A stretch of 64,000 bases of DNA, from the NCBI RefSeq assembly GCF_000987765.1, contig NZ_LAHP01000002.1:124001-188000 (forward strand). The letters are read 5' to 3'. The translations under genes were made by a program, and so were the position numbers. Position 1 is the stretch's first letter. Each line of letters starts with the position of its first letter. The DNA comes from Arsukibacterium sp. MJ3. Its GTDB lineage: Bacteria; Pseudomonadota; Gammaproteobacteria; Enterobacterales; Alteromonadaceae. Shown one piece after another: positions 27,850 to 37,552 of this stretch. The notes beneath the pieces are model-generated. The model was not told the DNA's origin. It saw only the letters and a program-made list of their open reading frames with translations, and did no database searches.

Positions 27850-30069
27850 ATGCGTCTAAATAAAATAATAACAGCATTGCTCGCAGTCAGTTTGGTGGCA
27901 GCAGCAGATAATTCCGAAATAATGGCAGAGGCTAAAGCGGCCTATGCCGAAGGCCGATATGTTAAAGCGGTAGAGCTTTGGCAGAACTTGGCCATGGCAG
28001 GGGTAACGGCGGCTCAATTTGAGCTGGCGAAAGCCTATTCTTTGGGCCTAGGCGTAGAGCAAGACCCTTTGCAAGCCGGATATTGGCTGGAACAGGCTGC
28101 ATCAAACAGCAGTGATTTTGCCGAACTGGCTGCCGCCCAGCGTGATATAGAGCGCGGCGCGGCAAAACTAAAAGCTAAACAAGCTGCAACGCCAGCACCA
28201 GCCCTACTGGTGAACCCGCCCGCCATTGCTACCGAGACTATTACAGTTAGTAATACGGCCGAATTACAGATGCGCACCAGTAACCCTGCTGCAGCGCTTG
28301 CCGAAGCACAAAGCAGCGCTGACAACCGACGTAGCGAAAATGCGGCGGTTGAGCGCAGCGCAGATAAAAGCAGTGCTAACGCAGCTGTAGCGGCGGCAAC
28401 TGTCAGCTCTATCGCGGTAGGGTCAGCCAATTTTGATACGGGTATGCGGGCATTTACCCGTGGTAATTTCAGCGATGCATTAGCGCAGTGGTTGCCGTTG
28501 GCGCAAAATGGACATCTTGATGCGCAGTTTAACCTGGCAGCGTCCTACGCTAATGGCCACGGTGTAGCAGTAGATTTTACTGAGGCCGCAAACTGGTTTG
28601 CCAGTGCCGCCGAGCAAGGTATGGCGGCAGCGCAGTATCATTTAGCCACCTTATTTGCCAATGGCCGCGGGGTAACTCAGGATGATGCTCAGGCAGTATA
28701 TTGGTATAGTCAGGCCGCCGCGCAGCAACATGTGTTGGCACAATATAACCTGGGGTATATGCACGCCAACGGTCGTGGTGTAACTCAGGATGAGCGAACC
28801 GCGCTCAGCTGGTTTGAAAAGGCAGCCCAACTAGGTGACGTTGATGCGCAGTTTATTGTGGCTAATCGTTACTATGATGGCCGCGGAACGCCAGTAAATC
28901 TGCCGCAAGCGGCCAAGTGGTATCAGCTAGCATCAGCGCAGAATCATGCCCGGGCTGCCTACCAATTGGGCATGCTGTATCGCGAGGGTAGCGGTGTTAG
29001 CCAAAGTGATGATAATGCTTTTAAATTACTCCTTAAAGCTGCTGAGCAAGGTCTCGCGGCTGCTCAGCGTGAAGTAGGGGCGAGTTATTTGCAAGGCCGT
29101 GGCATTCGCGCCAATACTAATCGTGCTAAAGAGTGGTTGGAACGGGCAGCGGTGCAGCAAGATGGTGATGCCAGTTATTATCTTGGTATGTTGTTGCAAC
29201 AAGGTAACAGCCGTCAGGAAGATTTAAGCCGTGCGGTTGCATTGTTTGAGCTGGCTGCCAGCCAAGGCTCTGCTAATGCTCAATATCAATTAGGGTTGGC
29301 TTATACCAATGGCACCGGCGTGTCGGTTGATGAGCAGCAGGCATTTCAGTGGTTTGAAGCCGCGGCTAAGCAAGGGTTGGCGATTGCCCAGTACACCGCG
29401 GCATTGCGCTTAGCGAATGGCAGTGGCACGGCTCAGGATGACGCCGCTGCAATTAGCTGGTATCAACAAGCAGCCGCCCAGGGTGAAGTGTATGCCATGT
29501 ACAATTTGGGCTTTATGTACGCTAATGGCCGTGGGGTACCTCAGGATGAACAGCAAGCGGTTTACTGGTATCAGAAAGTAGCTGAAACCGGTGATGCCGA
29601 CGCACAGTTTAATATGGGGCTGCGTTTTGAAACGGGCCGCGGCGTAAAACAAAATGATCAGCAAGCAGTCTATTGGTATCAGTTGGCAGCACAACAGCAA
29701 CATAGCCGTGCACTAGCACACTTGGGCTGGTTATATGAAAAAGGTTATGGCGTACCGCAGGATGAAGCGCGTGCTTTGGCACTGTACCAGCAATCGATAG
29801 ATGCAAAAGTACCGCGGGCACTCACCGCGCTGGGCATGTTTTATAAAAATGGCCGGCTGGTAAAAGAGGATGATAAAAAAGCGGTGGAGTTGTTTAGTCA
29901 GGCGGCAGAACAAGGCTATGCAACTGCCCAATACAATTTAGGCTGGATGTATGAAAATGGCCGCGGGGTTGGCCGCGATCTAATCAGAGCCCGTGATTAT
30001 TATCAACTGGCAGCGGAGCAAGACGAGCCATTAGCTAAAGCGCAGCTTTACCGACTGTTAAATCCTTAA
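27850..30069 (+). CDS. Exported Sel1-repeat protein
   Basis: Protein of 739 residues with a short signal-like N-terminus (MRLNKIITALLAVSLVAAA). One Sel1/TPR-like repeat (about 22-90) is followed by an Ala/Ser-rich linker (about 105-200) and then roughly fourteen tandem Sel1-like repeats of about 36 residues (pattern A..LG..Y..G.GV..D...A..WY..AA.QG). Such solenoids bind peptides or proteins and are common in exported or periplasmic scaffold proteins. No enzymatic motif is present. It stands alone between waaA-kdkA and the S8 protease and is terminated by a strong hairpin. The repeats vary enough that recent expansion is unlikely. Confidence 0.85.
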   Translation: MRLNKIITALLAVSLVAAADNSEIMAEAKAAYAEGRYVKAVELWQNLAMAGVTAAQFELAKAYSLGLGVEQDPLQAGYWLEQAASNSSDFAELAAAQRDIERGAAKLKAKQAATPAPALLVNPPAIATETITVSNTAELQMRTSNPAAALAEAQSSADNRRSENAAVERSADKSSANAAVAAATVSSIAVGSANFDTGMRAFTRGNFSDALAQWLPLAQNGHLDAQFNLAASYANGHGVAVDFTEAANWFASAAEQGMAAAQYHLATLFANGRGVTQDDAQAVYWYSQAAAQQHVLAQYNLGYMHANGRGVTQDERTALSWFEKAAQLGDVDAQFIVANRYYDGRGTPVNLPQAAKWYQLASAQNHARAAYQLGMLYREGSGVSQSDDNAFKLLLKAAEQGLAAAQREVGASYLQGRGIRANTNRAKEWLERAAVQQDGDASYYLGMLLQQGNSRQEDLSRAVALFELAASQGSANAQYQLGLAYTNGTGVSVDEQQAFQWFEAAAKQGLAIAQYTAALRLANGSGTAQDDAAAISWYQQAAAQGEVYAMYNLGFMYANGRGVPQDEQQAVYWYQKVAETGDADAQFNMGLRFETGRGVKQNDQQAVYWYQLAAQQQHSRALAHLGWLYEKGYGVPQDEARALALYQQSIDAKVPRALTALGMFYKNGRLVKEDDKKAVELFSQAAEQGYATAQYNLGWMYENGRGVGRDLIRARDYYQLAAEQDEPLAKAQLYRLLNP

Positions 30070-30109
30070 TCGGCAGCAAGCCGGAAAGTAGCAAATGTCA
30101 GTATTAAAA

Positions 30110-30136
30110 AATAAGGGCGCCGAGGGCGCCCTTATT
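30110..30136. terminator. Bidirectional terminator
   Basis: AATAAGGGCGCC (30110-30121) pairs perfectly with GGCGCCCTTATT (30125-30136) around a 3-base loop. A-runs on the left and T-rich sequence on the right serve the convergent Sel1-repeat and S8 protease genes. Confidence 0.9.
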
Positions 30137-30155
30137 ATTTAAGCTTATTTAACGC

Positions 30156-32492
30156 TTAGGGTTTATATGCTATGACCAATTTCAAGCCTGTGAAGCTGCT
30201 GTAAGCGCGCAAGCTAACATGGTAAATGGCTGCTTGTGGGTTACTAATGCTACAACTTTCATTGTTACCGGTTTCGTAAGGACGACAGTCATATTGAGTG
30301 GTTGTAGGCCGGTTACCACGACGCACATATAAGTCTGAATCGCCTGTGCCACCTGAGCTGGTTGCTGTTAACGAGCTCATGCCAGCAGGTACGGTAATTG
30401 TGTAATGTAACCAGTTACCCCTAGTGGCACTTAAATTATCTAACGTAGAGCCACCACCACTGGCAGCTGCAGTGTAATTTGCTACCAGTGACACGCCACT
30501 AAAGGCGCTATAACCACTGACCATTACATGGTAAATGCCGGGTTGCGGACTGGCAAAGCTACAACTTTCAGCGTTGCCACCTAGATATGGCCGGCAATCG
30601 TAGCTGGAGGTGGTGGGTTGACTACCAAAACGGACATAGAGATCGGCATCTCCATTACCGCCTGCCATGTTAAAGCTTAGGTTGCTTGCCCCGGCTGGTA
30701 TGGTAATAGTGAAATATTGATTGGAATTGGCTGCGCCAGATAAATTGGTTTTGGCTTGCGCTTTTACCAGTTCGTTACCTGCCGGTGGAGGAGGAGTAAC
30801 ACCACCGCCCGTCCCGTCACACCCTTGCTGATTAATATAGTCATAGGCTACTTTCGCCCGGACCAGACCAAAGCCATAGGAATTGTCGCGCCCTGCTGTA
30901 CCCAAATCTTCTGCCGTAAGGGCCAGAACGTTGCGGATTTGAGCATTGGTACATTGCGGGAAATGACTCCAGACTAAAGCAGCAACGCCGGCAACATGTG
31001 GCGATGCCATTGATGTGCCACTCATCAGGCCATAGTTGCTGGCACCTGAACTAATGTAAGCGGTCTGACCTAAGCGACTCATCAGAGCCTGACCAACCGC
31101 CTGGGTTACCGCAACTGCAGGAATGCGGGTGCCCGGGTTTTCGCCCAGCGTGCCACCAAAATCACCGGTGGTATTGTTGTAGATAATGGCGGCTAAACCA
31201 CCGCCATTTTCACAAGATTGCACTTTTTGCACAAAGCCGACGTTACCTCGTTCGATAACACAAATTTTGTTAGCGACGCTGGCGCAGGTTGTTTCGCCTA
31301 GTCCACAATTCGCTAATTGGGCATTGGCATTGCCATCAGAAGAATTCGTCATTGGCGAACTATCATAATTTGTGCTGCCAACGCTGAGAATGGCTTCTAA
31401 GCCTGTCCCTTCTGGGTACGTTGAGCGAATGTCGACGCCAGGCCCCGCCAACTCTACCTGAATGTTGCGCTGAGAAAAGTCGGCCAGTTGTTTATTTTTG
31501 TCAATCGCGGCGACAGAAACTACGGCATTATAGGACGCAGGATAAGACAGCACGGTGTTACCGTCATTGCCGGCCGCGGCAATAAGCAATACACCCTGGT
31601 CAAAAGCCGCTTGCATGGCATTGCTTTCAGTGGTGTTTGCGCCGCCGCCACCTAAACTCATATTGATGACCGTCGCGCCATTACTGACACAAGTATTCAC
31701 AGCATTAGCCAGCGTAGAGCTGTAACCCCAACCTGATTCGTTAAATACTTTAACAATATGCAGCTTAATATTACCATTAGGCATTACACCAACCATGCCA
31801 GTACTATTATTTAAGGCCGCTATTGTGCCGGCAACATGGGTGCCATGTGGGCCACCAGCCTGAAACCAGTTACCGGTACCGGCATCGGTAGTGCCGGTGA
31901 TGTTGCCGGTTAAAAAGTCTTCGTGGGGTAAATTTAAACCGGAATCAATAACGCACACTTTTTGGTTTGAAGCGAACTGGTCACTCACCTGGTTTGCTTG
32001 CACCATGGTGTAACCAAAAGGAACCTGTTGTGCAAGGGGATACCGTTTGTAGTCTTCTTCAACCAACTCCACGCTATTATCAGCTTGCAATGCAATGAGT
32101 TCAGCACCGTCAAGCTCAACGGCAATAGCCGACTGAGCAGCCAGCAGCATTTTTACCTTAGCGCCGCGACGGGCTAACCGTTCAGATTTGCGCTCTAAAT
32201 TATATAGCTTTCTTTCGTTGGTTGTAGCCGAGAATAAACCCGGTCCAGTTTGCTCTAACTCTACTGATTTGTATTTTACAATATAACGCTTGCGCTGCTG
32301 ATTGTTGTTGTTAACAGTTGGTATGGCTATAGCGAAGGCTGGAGCCGCGCTGGCAAATGCGCTGGCATTATCATTATCATTAGCAAGCAGTGCCGGTGAC
32401 ATTAAAACACTGGCTGGTATACATAACACTGCAAGTTTACGGAGTTTAAATTGTGGTTTGTGCATGAATACACTCTTATTATTGTTAGTCAT
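30156..32492 (-). CDS. Secreted subtilisin-like serine protease with PPC domains
   Basis: Extracellular S8 peptidase of 778 residues. After a signal peptide (cleavage near LLA-ND, about residue 38) and a propeptide (about 65-150) comes the catalytic domain with D183 (CVIDSGLNLPHEDF), H216 (GGPHGTHVAG), oxyanion N309 (AAAGNDG) and S494 (LMSGTSMASPHVAG). A PA (protease-associated) domain is inserted at about 380-480. A PPPP linker then leads to two pre-peptidase C-terminal (PPC) domains (about 583-665 and 680-778), each with G-DADLYVR or GDSDLYVR and a disulfide pair around DCRPY...ESC. PPC domains are usually removed after secretion. RBS AGGA supports ATG 32492. Confidence 0.93.
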   Translation of the reverse strand: MTNNNKSVFMHKPQFKLRKLAVLCIPASVLMSPALLANDNDNASAFASAAPAFAIAIPTVNNNNQQRKRYIVKYKSVELEQTGPGLFSATTNERKLYNLERKSERLARRGAKVKMLLAAQSAIAVELDGAELIALQADNSVELVEEDYKRYPLAQQVPFGYTMVQANQVSDQFASNQKVCVIDSGLNLPHEDFLTGNITGTTDAGTGNWFQAGGPHGTHVAGTIAALNNSTGMVGVMPNGNIKLHIVKVFNESGWGYSSTLANAVNTCVSNGATVINMSLGGGGANTTESNAMQAAFDQGVLLIAAAGNDGNTVLSYPASYNAVVSVAAIDKNKQLADFSQRNIQVELAGPGVDIRSTYPEGTGLEAILSVGSTNYDSSPMTNSSDGNANAQLANCGLGETTCASVANKICVIERGNVGFVQKVQSCENGGGLAAIIYNNTTGDFGGTLGENPGTRIPAVAVTQAVGQALMSRLGQTAYISSGASNYGLMSGTSMASPHVAGVAALVWSHFPQCTNAQIRNVLALTAEDLGTAGRDNSYGFGLVRAKVAYDYINQQGCDGTGGGVTPPPPAGNELVKAQAKTNLSGAANSNQYFTITIPAGASNLSFNMAGGNGDADLYVRFGSQPTTSSYDCRPYLGGNAESCSFASPQPGIYHVMVSGYSAFSGVSLVANYTAAASGGGSTLDNLSATRGNWLHYTITVPAGMSSLTATSSGGTGDSDLYVRRGNRPTTTQYDCRPYETGNNESCSISNPQAAIYHVSLRAYSSFTGLKLVIAYKP

Positions 32493-32837
32493 TATTTTTT
32501 CCTGGAAATTGACGACTACTTATTGCAAATCCGCAATAACATCACGACTACTAATAACCAAATTGTAATTAAGTGTAAATGCATGAAATGGTGACAACGA
32601 TTTTCCTTACCCATAAATATTCTTTTTTGTTTTGTAAAAAGGTAAATGTTGACTCGAGCAAAAAGAGTAGCGCGTCAACCAGAGCAGGCTAATGCGGCCA
32701 ACAATGTGCTGCAGAAAAGCGCTTTCATATATAGCGATTAGTTATTCATTAGAAGAAAAAAGCATAAGCAGAGTTATTTGCATCTGCTCAGACACTCGCC
32801 GACAATAGCGGCCTTTCGGGTGAATGAGCAGTGTAGT
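32493..32837. other. Intergenic region between protease and flavoprotein
   Basis: AT-rich region between two divergent genes, expected to hold both promoters. I see no convincing -35/-10 pair, operator palindrome, terminator or small gene. An open frame in phase with the flavoprotein starts at 32778 but is probably untranslated. Confidence 0.4.
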
Positions 32838-34019
32838 ATGCAGCAGTGGGATGTAATTGTAGTCGGTGCCGGTGCAGCAGGATTAATGTGCGCCATTGAA
32901 GCTGGCAAGCGTGGCCGTAAAGTGCTGGTTATTGATAACGGCAAGCGCGCTGGCCGCAAGATCCTGATGTCGGGTGGCGGCCGATGTAATTTCACCAATA
33001 CGTATACTGCGCCAGATAATTTCCTATCGCACAATATGCATTTCTGTAAATCAGCACTAAGCCGTTATACCCAATGGGATTTTATTGCGCTGGTGCAAAA
33101 GCATGCTATTGCGTATCACGAAAAAGCGCTGGGTCAGCTGTTTTGTGATGATTCTGCGAAAGAAATCGTCGAAATGCTGCTAACCGAGGCAAAAGCAGCC
33201 AATGTGCAGATTGCCCTGCAACAAACTATCAGCAGTGTTAGTGTGGCTGACGGCCAGTATACCGTCAGTACCGCCGAGCTAAGCCGGCAGTGTCACAGCC
33301 TGGTGATTGCCAGCGGCGGTTTAAGCTTACCCAATTTAGGCGCTACCGCGTTTGGTTTTCAGTTGGCAGAACAATTTGGTTTAAAGGTATTGCCACTGCG
33401 TGCTGCTTTAGTACCTTTAACCTGGCAACCCAGCGATAAAGCGGTATTTGAAGAAATAAGCGGTGTGGCACTGCCGGTCACCGCCGAGGCCAATGGTATG
33501 TTATTCCCGGAAGACATGTTATTCACCCACCGCGGCCTCAGTGGCCCGGCCATTTTACAAATTTCCAGTTACTGGCAACCGGGCGATAACATAACAGTAA
33601 ATATGTCACCGCAAACGGACGTTGCAGCATTTTTAGCAGCACAACAACACGCTCACCCGGAGCAAGAAGTGAAAACAGCACTGGCGAAATTACTGCCAAA
33701 ACGACTGGTAGAAAAGCTGATCGAGCAGCAGGTGGTCACTAACCAGCCACTAAAAGCCTTAACCCCGAAAAGCATTAAGCAGATAGCCGATAGCCTGCAT
33801 GGTTATATTTTCAAACCCAACGGCACCGAAGGTTACCGCACCGCCGAGGTAACCATTGGTGGCGTTGATACCGATTATTTGTCGTCTAAAACCATGGAAG
33901 CAAAACAGCAACCCGGCCTGTATTTTATTGGCGAAGTGGTCGATGTTACCGGTTGGCTTGGCGGCTACAACTTCCAGTGGGCCTGGGCCAGTGGCTGGGT
34001 GGCCGGGCAGTATTGTTAA
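32838..34019 (+). CDS. HI0933/YhiN-family FAD-dependent oxidoreductase
   Basis: Flavoprotein of 393 residues of the HI0933-like family (also linked with BaiN), function unknown in most bacteria. The N-terminal dinucleotide motif is VIVVGAGAAGLMCAIEAGKRG, followed by the family signature GKRAGRKILMSGGGRCNFTN. The C-terminal part contains GGVDTDYLSSKTMEAK and YFIGEVVDVTGWLGGYNFQWAWASG, the second FAD contact. ATG 32838 is chosen because the FAD motif should begin near the N-terminus. The longer frame from 32778 adds 20 residues without support. A small hypothetical gene follows after 33 bases and may be cotranscribed. Confidence 0.9.
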   Translation: MQQWDVIVVGAGAAGLMCAIEAGKRGRKVLVIDNGKRAGRKILMSGGGRCNFTNTYTAPDNFLSHNMHFCKSALSRYTQWDFIALVQKHAIAYHEKALGQLFCDDSAKEIVEMLLTEAKAANVQIALQQTISSVSVADGQYTVSTAELSRQCHSLVIASGGLSLPNLGATAFGFQLAEQFGLKVLPLRAALVPLTWQPSDKAVFEEISGVALPVTAEANGMLFPEDMLFTHRGLSGPAILQISSYWQPGDNITVNMSPQTDVAAFLAAQQHAHPEQEVKTALAKLLPKRLVEKLIEQQVVTNQPLKALTPKSIKQIADSLHGYIFKPNGTEGYRTAEVTIGGVDTDYLSSKTMEAKQQPGLYFIGEVVDVTGWLGGYNFQWAWASGWVAGQYC

Positions 34020-34052
34020 CTATCAACACCGTAACAAAGAGCTAAATTTTAA

Positions 34053-34361
34053 ATGAAAAAACTCTCGGTAGTACAAAAAAAACAACAGGCTTTGGTGTTG
34101 GCTGCGGTAACAATATTGGAGCAGCAAGCACTAACAGAACTGCCCGGTGTAGTGCAGTGCTGGTTTAGCCTGGAATATGAAGCCTTTCCCGGCTCGTTAT
34201 TAGTGCGATTACAATTTGTTGACGTTGCGGCGCTTGAAACAGCACAGCCGCAACTGCTACTGTGGCAAAAGCGTTTAAGTGGGTTAATGTTAAAACGCGG
34301 CGTGGTGTTAAAAACTATGCAAAAGCATCTGGTGTTTACTTTAAGCTGCCCGGACGAATAG
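34053..34361 (+). CDS. Small conserved-looking hypothetical protein
   Basis: Cytoplasmic protein of 102 residues with a basic start (MKKLSVVQKKQQ), a long helix (about 10-30) and alternating beta and alpha segments, ending in HLVFTLSCPDE. No membrane segment or catalytic motif. Similar short proteins in related marine bacteria are sometimes labelled Fis-family regulators, but no helix-turn-helix is visible, so I leave it unassigned. The start ATG follows AAAGAGC at a loose spacing. It lies between the flavoprotein and the DUF4862 gene on the same strand. Confidence 0.6.
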   Translation: MKKLSVVQKKQQALVLAAVTILEQQALTELPGVVQCWFSLEYEAFPGSLLVRLQFVDVAALETAQPQLLLWQKRLSGLMLKRGVVLKTMQKHLVFTLSCPDE

Positions 34362-34403
34362 TTAGCCCCTGACGATTATGTATCAAAAAGGACATGCAAA
34401 CTG

Positions 34404-35375
34404 ATGAAGTACTACTTGGGTGCTTATGCCGCCTCACCCAATCACAGTGGCTGGGATGCTGAACTGGAAACTGCGTTTTATCATGAATTACAAGCCTTGC
34501 CCAATCTCAAAGGGCTGGAGCATCCGTTTTTGGGTAGCTTGCACCAGCATGACGACAACTGGTTTTTAGCTAATATCGCCCCTGATTGGGAATACGTGTT
34601 TACCTGCATTCCTGGCATTATGACCGCGCTTAGCCAAAATCCATTGTTTGGCCTCGCCTCTGATGATGCCGCCGGCAGAGACGCTGCGCTGAGGTTTATG
34701 CAGCAAGCGTGTGCGGCAATTGGCACCTTAAACGCGCATTTAGGTCGCCAGGCCGTAACGGCCGTTCAAATTCAGACCGCACCAGCCCGGCACAACGCCG
34801 CATCGTCGAGCGCTGCGCTGCTGGCCTCGCTTAACACCATGCTTAAGTGGGACTGGCAAGGCGCAAAAATCGTGATTGAGCATTGCGATGCCTATGTTGA
34901 CAGCCATGCGCCATCAAAAGGCTTTTTAGCGCTAACTGACGAGCTGGGCGTACTGAGTCAGCTCAATGCCCAACTGCCGGCAGCGCAGCAGTTAGGCATG
35001 GTAATTAACTGGGGTCGTTCAGTCTTTGAAACGCGCCAGGTAGGCGGTGCGCTTGAGCATATTAAGGCAGCGCAGGCGGCAGGCTTACTTAGTGGCGTAA
35101 TGTTTTCTGGTGTGTCAGATAAAGACAGTGAGTATGGTGCCTGGCGGGACAGTCATCAGCCAGCGCAGCAAAGTGGCTTGGTTAAACACGGCGAGCCAGG
35201 CAGTTGGATGACCGAGCAAGCCATGCACCAGTGCTTGGCAGCTTGCCAGCAACCAGCAGCCTTGCCGGTGCTGGGGGCCAAAATTGGCATAAGGCCATTT
35301 AACGCATCTATCGAGCAGCGAATTACGGTTATCCGCGAGACGCTGGCAATTTTAGACCGGTTTTTCGTTATCTAA
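34404..35375 (+). CDS. DUF4862 protein, TIM-barrel-like
   Basis: Protein of 323 residues matching my recollection of DUF4862. The recognisable stretches are YLGAYAASP, LKGLEHPFLGSLH, a central FTCIPGIMTALSQNPLFGLASDDAAGRDAAL and a C-terminal LGAKIGIRP. The alternating strands ending in IVIEHCDAYVD and MVINWGRSVFE resemble a xylose-isomerase-type TIM barrel with carboxylate ligands, so a sugar or hydrolase activity is possible. The reaction is unknown. RBS AAAGGA precedes the ATG. The last codons overlap the stop of the convergent S9 peptidase gene by 4 bases, so no terminator can stand between them. Confidence 0.7.
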   Translation: MKYYLGAYAASPNHSGWDAELETAFYHELQALPNLKGLEHPFLGSLHQHDDNWFLANIAPDWEYVFTCIPGIMTALSQNPLFGLASDDAAGRDAALRFMQQACAAIGTLNAHLGRQAVTAVQIQTAPARHNAASSSAALLASLNTMLKWDWQGAKIVIEHCDAYVDSHAPSKGFLALTDELGVLSQLNAQLPAAQQLGMVINWGRSVFETRQVGGALEHIKAAQAAGLLSGVMFSGVSDKDSEYGAWRDSHQPAQQSGLVKHGEPGSWMTEQAMHQCLAACQQPAALPVLGAKIGIRPFNASIEQRITVIRETLAILDRFFVI

Positions 35376-37474
35376 TTAGAAGGCGTACGGTACTTCTCAA
35401 ACCAGGCCAACATATATTCTACTTTTTCAATCATTCGGCTGGGTTTATTCGAAATGCCATGCGGTGAGCCCGGAATGCGCACCAGCGCGGTGTCTACCCG
35501 CAGTATCTGTAATGCCTGATAAAACTGCTCAGATTCTGAAATAGGTGTGCGCCGATCTTGCTCGCCAGTGATCAGAATAGTGGGGGTTTTAACATTGCCT
35601 ACCAGGCTTAATGGCGAACGCTGCCAGTAATGCTCAACATTTTCCCATGGTACGCCGGGGAATTGATAAAAGGTTTGATACAGGTAACTGTCGCCGGTTA
35701 ATACTTTGCTTAACCAGTTAATAATTGGTTTAACCACCGCCGCTGCTTTGTAACGATTAGTGAGACCAATAGCATAGGCTGCGGCAATACCACCGGCCGA
35801 GCCGCCGGCAATAAACAGGTTGTTTTCGTCAATAAAGCCCAGTGCCAGCATGGCGTTTACACCGCTGTCATGGTCGGCGTAGTCTTCTGGTGAGCTGTAT
35901 TTATTTTGCAATAACAGCGCAAAACGTTCGCCATACGACGAGCTGCCGCGGTGGTTATCATAAAACACCACATAGCCTTCTTTGGCGTAACGCTGCATTT
36001 CGGCACTCCACTGCGCGCCATAGGCCAAATGCGGGCCACCGTGAATTTCTAACAGCAACGGGTACTTTTTTGCCGGGTCAAAATTTGGAGGGGTCATGTA
36101 CCAGCCTTGTATTTCTTCACCGTCAAACGAAGATTTGTAGATTATTTCATGCACCTGCGCCAGTTTTTTGTGCGCCAGCAAATCTTCGTTCAGCGCAGTT
36201 AATACTGTACTTTTACCTTTTTGCAATACGGCAACGTCACTCGGGCGCTGGCTGGTACCATAAGTGTAAGCAATAGTACCGTTAGCTGACACGCTATATT
36301 GACCGCTTAAATAGGGTTGTGGCTGCGACACGCCCCCTACGCTGGCGGTTAAGTCAGTCAGTTTACCTTTAGTGGTTAAGGTCGCCAGTTTACGTTGGCC
36401 GCGATCATCGTATTGCACTACAAAACTGGCGTTGGTTAACCAGTTTGGATTATCGATACTGCGGTCAAAATCGGCGGCGATATCGCTAATGTTATTGTTA
36501 TTTAGGGTGAGTACTTTTAATTTGCTGTTGCTATAAGGCACCAGCGCATTACTTTGCCATAAAAAAGCCAGTTGCTTGCCATCGGGTGAAAACACCGGTG
36601 CCGACTCATCACCCGCCATACTGGTCAGGGCGAGTAGTTCGCTGCTGGCTAAATCAAGCCGGTACAAATTACTGTCACGTGGCTGAAACTCCCAATCAGG
36701 GTCCAAGTTAGCTGAAAACACTAATGCCTTACTGTCCGGGGTAAAGCGTAAATCACTGCCGTAATGAAACTCACCTTGCGTTAACTGGCGTGGTGAACCG
36801 CCGCTGGCGGGCAGTACAAAAACCTGCCGGAACTGTGGCTTTAAAAAGCCCTGACCGTCAGCCTGATAACGTGCCCTATCCAGCACTATAGCCGGCTCCG
36901 ACCATTTAGCGCCGACTGGTTTTTTGACCTTTTTAACCCGCTGCTTTACGTCAGCTTCACGTGCATCGACATTCATGGTAAAGGCCAGGTGTTGGCTATT
37001 TGGCGCCCAGGTCAGGTTAGACGGGCTTTGGCGCAAGCTGGATAATTGGGCGGTTTTATTTTCGGTTAAATAATGCAGGTGAATTTGGCTTGAGCCGCTC
37101 ATATCAGAAATAAAGGCCAGTTGCTGGCTGTCAGCGGACCAACGTGGTTGACCGTAATTAAAGGTATCAGCAAACAACGGTAATTGCTGGCCGGTTTTTA
37201 CATTCAGCAGCCACAAGCTGGTTCGGGTGCTGTCAGTCATAATATCGTTGCTATGACGAACATAGACTATGTTGCTGCCATCGGGCGATATTTGTACATC
37301 GTTGGCATATTCCAACGCAAAAATGTCCTCCGCTTCAAAATACTGGCTGCTGGCGGGGGCAGTGCTTTTTACTGCCACTGGGTTGGCATATACGAAGTTG
37401 CCAGCCAGCATAGCGCTGGCCAACAAGGTGCTGCTAAGCAGCGATAGTAACAAGGGGTGTTTCACGTGGCGCAT
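35372..37474 (-). CDS. Exported S9-family prolyl oligopeptidase-like peptidase
   Basis: Peptidase of 700 residues with a signal peptide (MRHVKHPLLLSLLSSTLLASAMLAGNFVYA). The N-terminal half is a WD40-like beta-propeller (repeats such as PRWSADSQQLAFISD, APVFSPDGKQLAFLW). The C-terminal half is an alpha/beta hydrolase with nucleophile in AGGSAGGIAAAYA, acid in ITGEQDRRTP and His in PGSPHGIS. This is the architecture of dipeptidyl or acylaminoacyl peptidases of clan SC, probably acting on periplasmic peptides. ATG 37474 is chosen over an open frame to 37543 because the signal peptide starts there. The 3' end overlaps the DUF4862 gene end by 4 bases. Confidence 0.9.
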   Translation of the reverse strand: MRHVKHPLLLSLLSSTLLASAMLAGNFVYANPVAVKSTAPASSQYFEAEDIFALEYANDVQISPDGSNIVYVRHSNDIMTDSTRTSLWLLNVKTGQQLPLFADTFNYGQPRWSADSQQLAFISDMSGSSQIHLHYLTENKTAQLSSLRQSPSNLTWAPNSQHLAFTMNVDAREADVKQRVKKVKKPVGAKWSEPAIVLDRARYQADGQGFLKPQFRQVFVLPASGGSPRQLTQGEFHYGSDLRFTPDSKALVFSANLDPDWEFQPRDSNLYRLDLASSELLALTSMAGDESAPVFSPDGKQLAFLWQSNALVPYSNSKLKVLTLNNNNISDIAADFDRSIDNPNWLTNASFVVQYDDRGQRKLATLTTKGKLTDLTASVGGVSQPQPYLSGQYSVSANGTIAYTYGTSQRPSDVAVLQKGKSTVLTALNEDLLAHKKLAQVHEIIYKSSFDGEEIQGWYMTPPNFDPAKKYPLLLEIHGGPHLAYGAQWSAEMQRYAKEGYVVFYDNHRGSSSYGERFALLLQNKYSSPEDYADHDSGVNAMLALGFIDENNLFIAGGSAGGIAAAYAIGLTNRYKAAAVVKPIINWLSKVLTGDSYLYQTFYQFPGVPWENVEHYWQRSPLSLVGNVKTPTILITGEQDRRTPISESEQFYQALQILRVDTALVRIPGSPHGISNKPSRMIEKVEYMLAWFEKYRTPSN

Positions 37475-37552
37475 TCTCGTTTTATTAACCTTAACCGCTA
37501 AACTACCTGTTTCGTGGTTAAGGTTCAAACGTACCGCGACCAAATAAGGCTT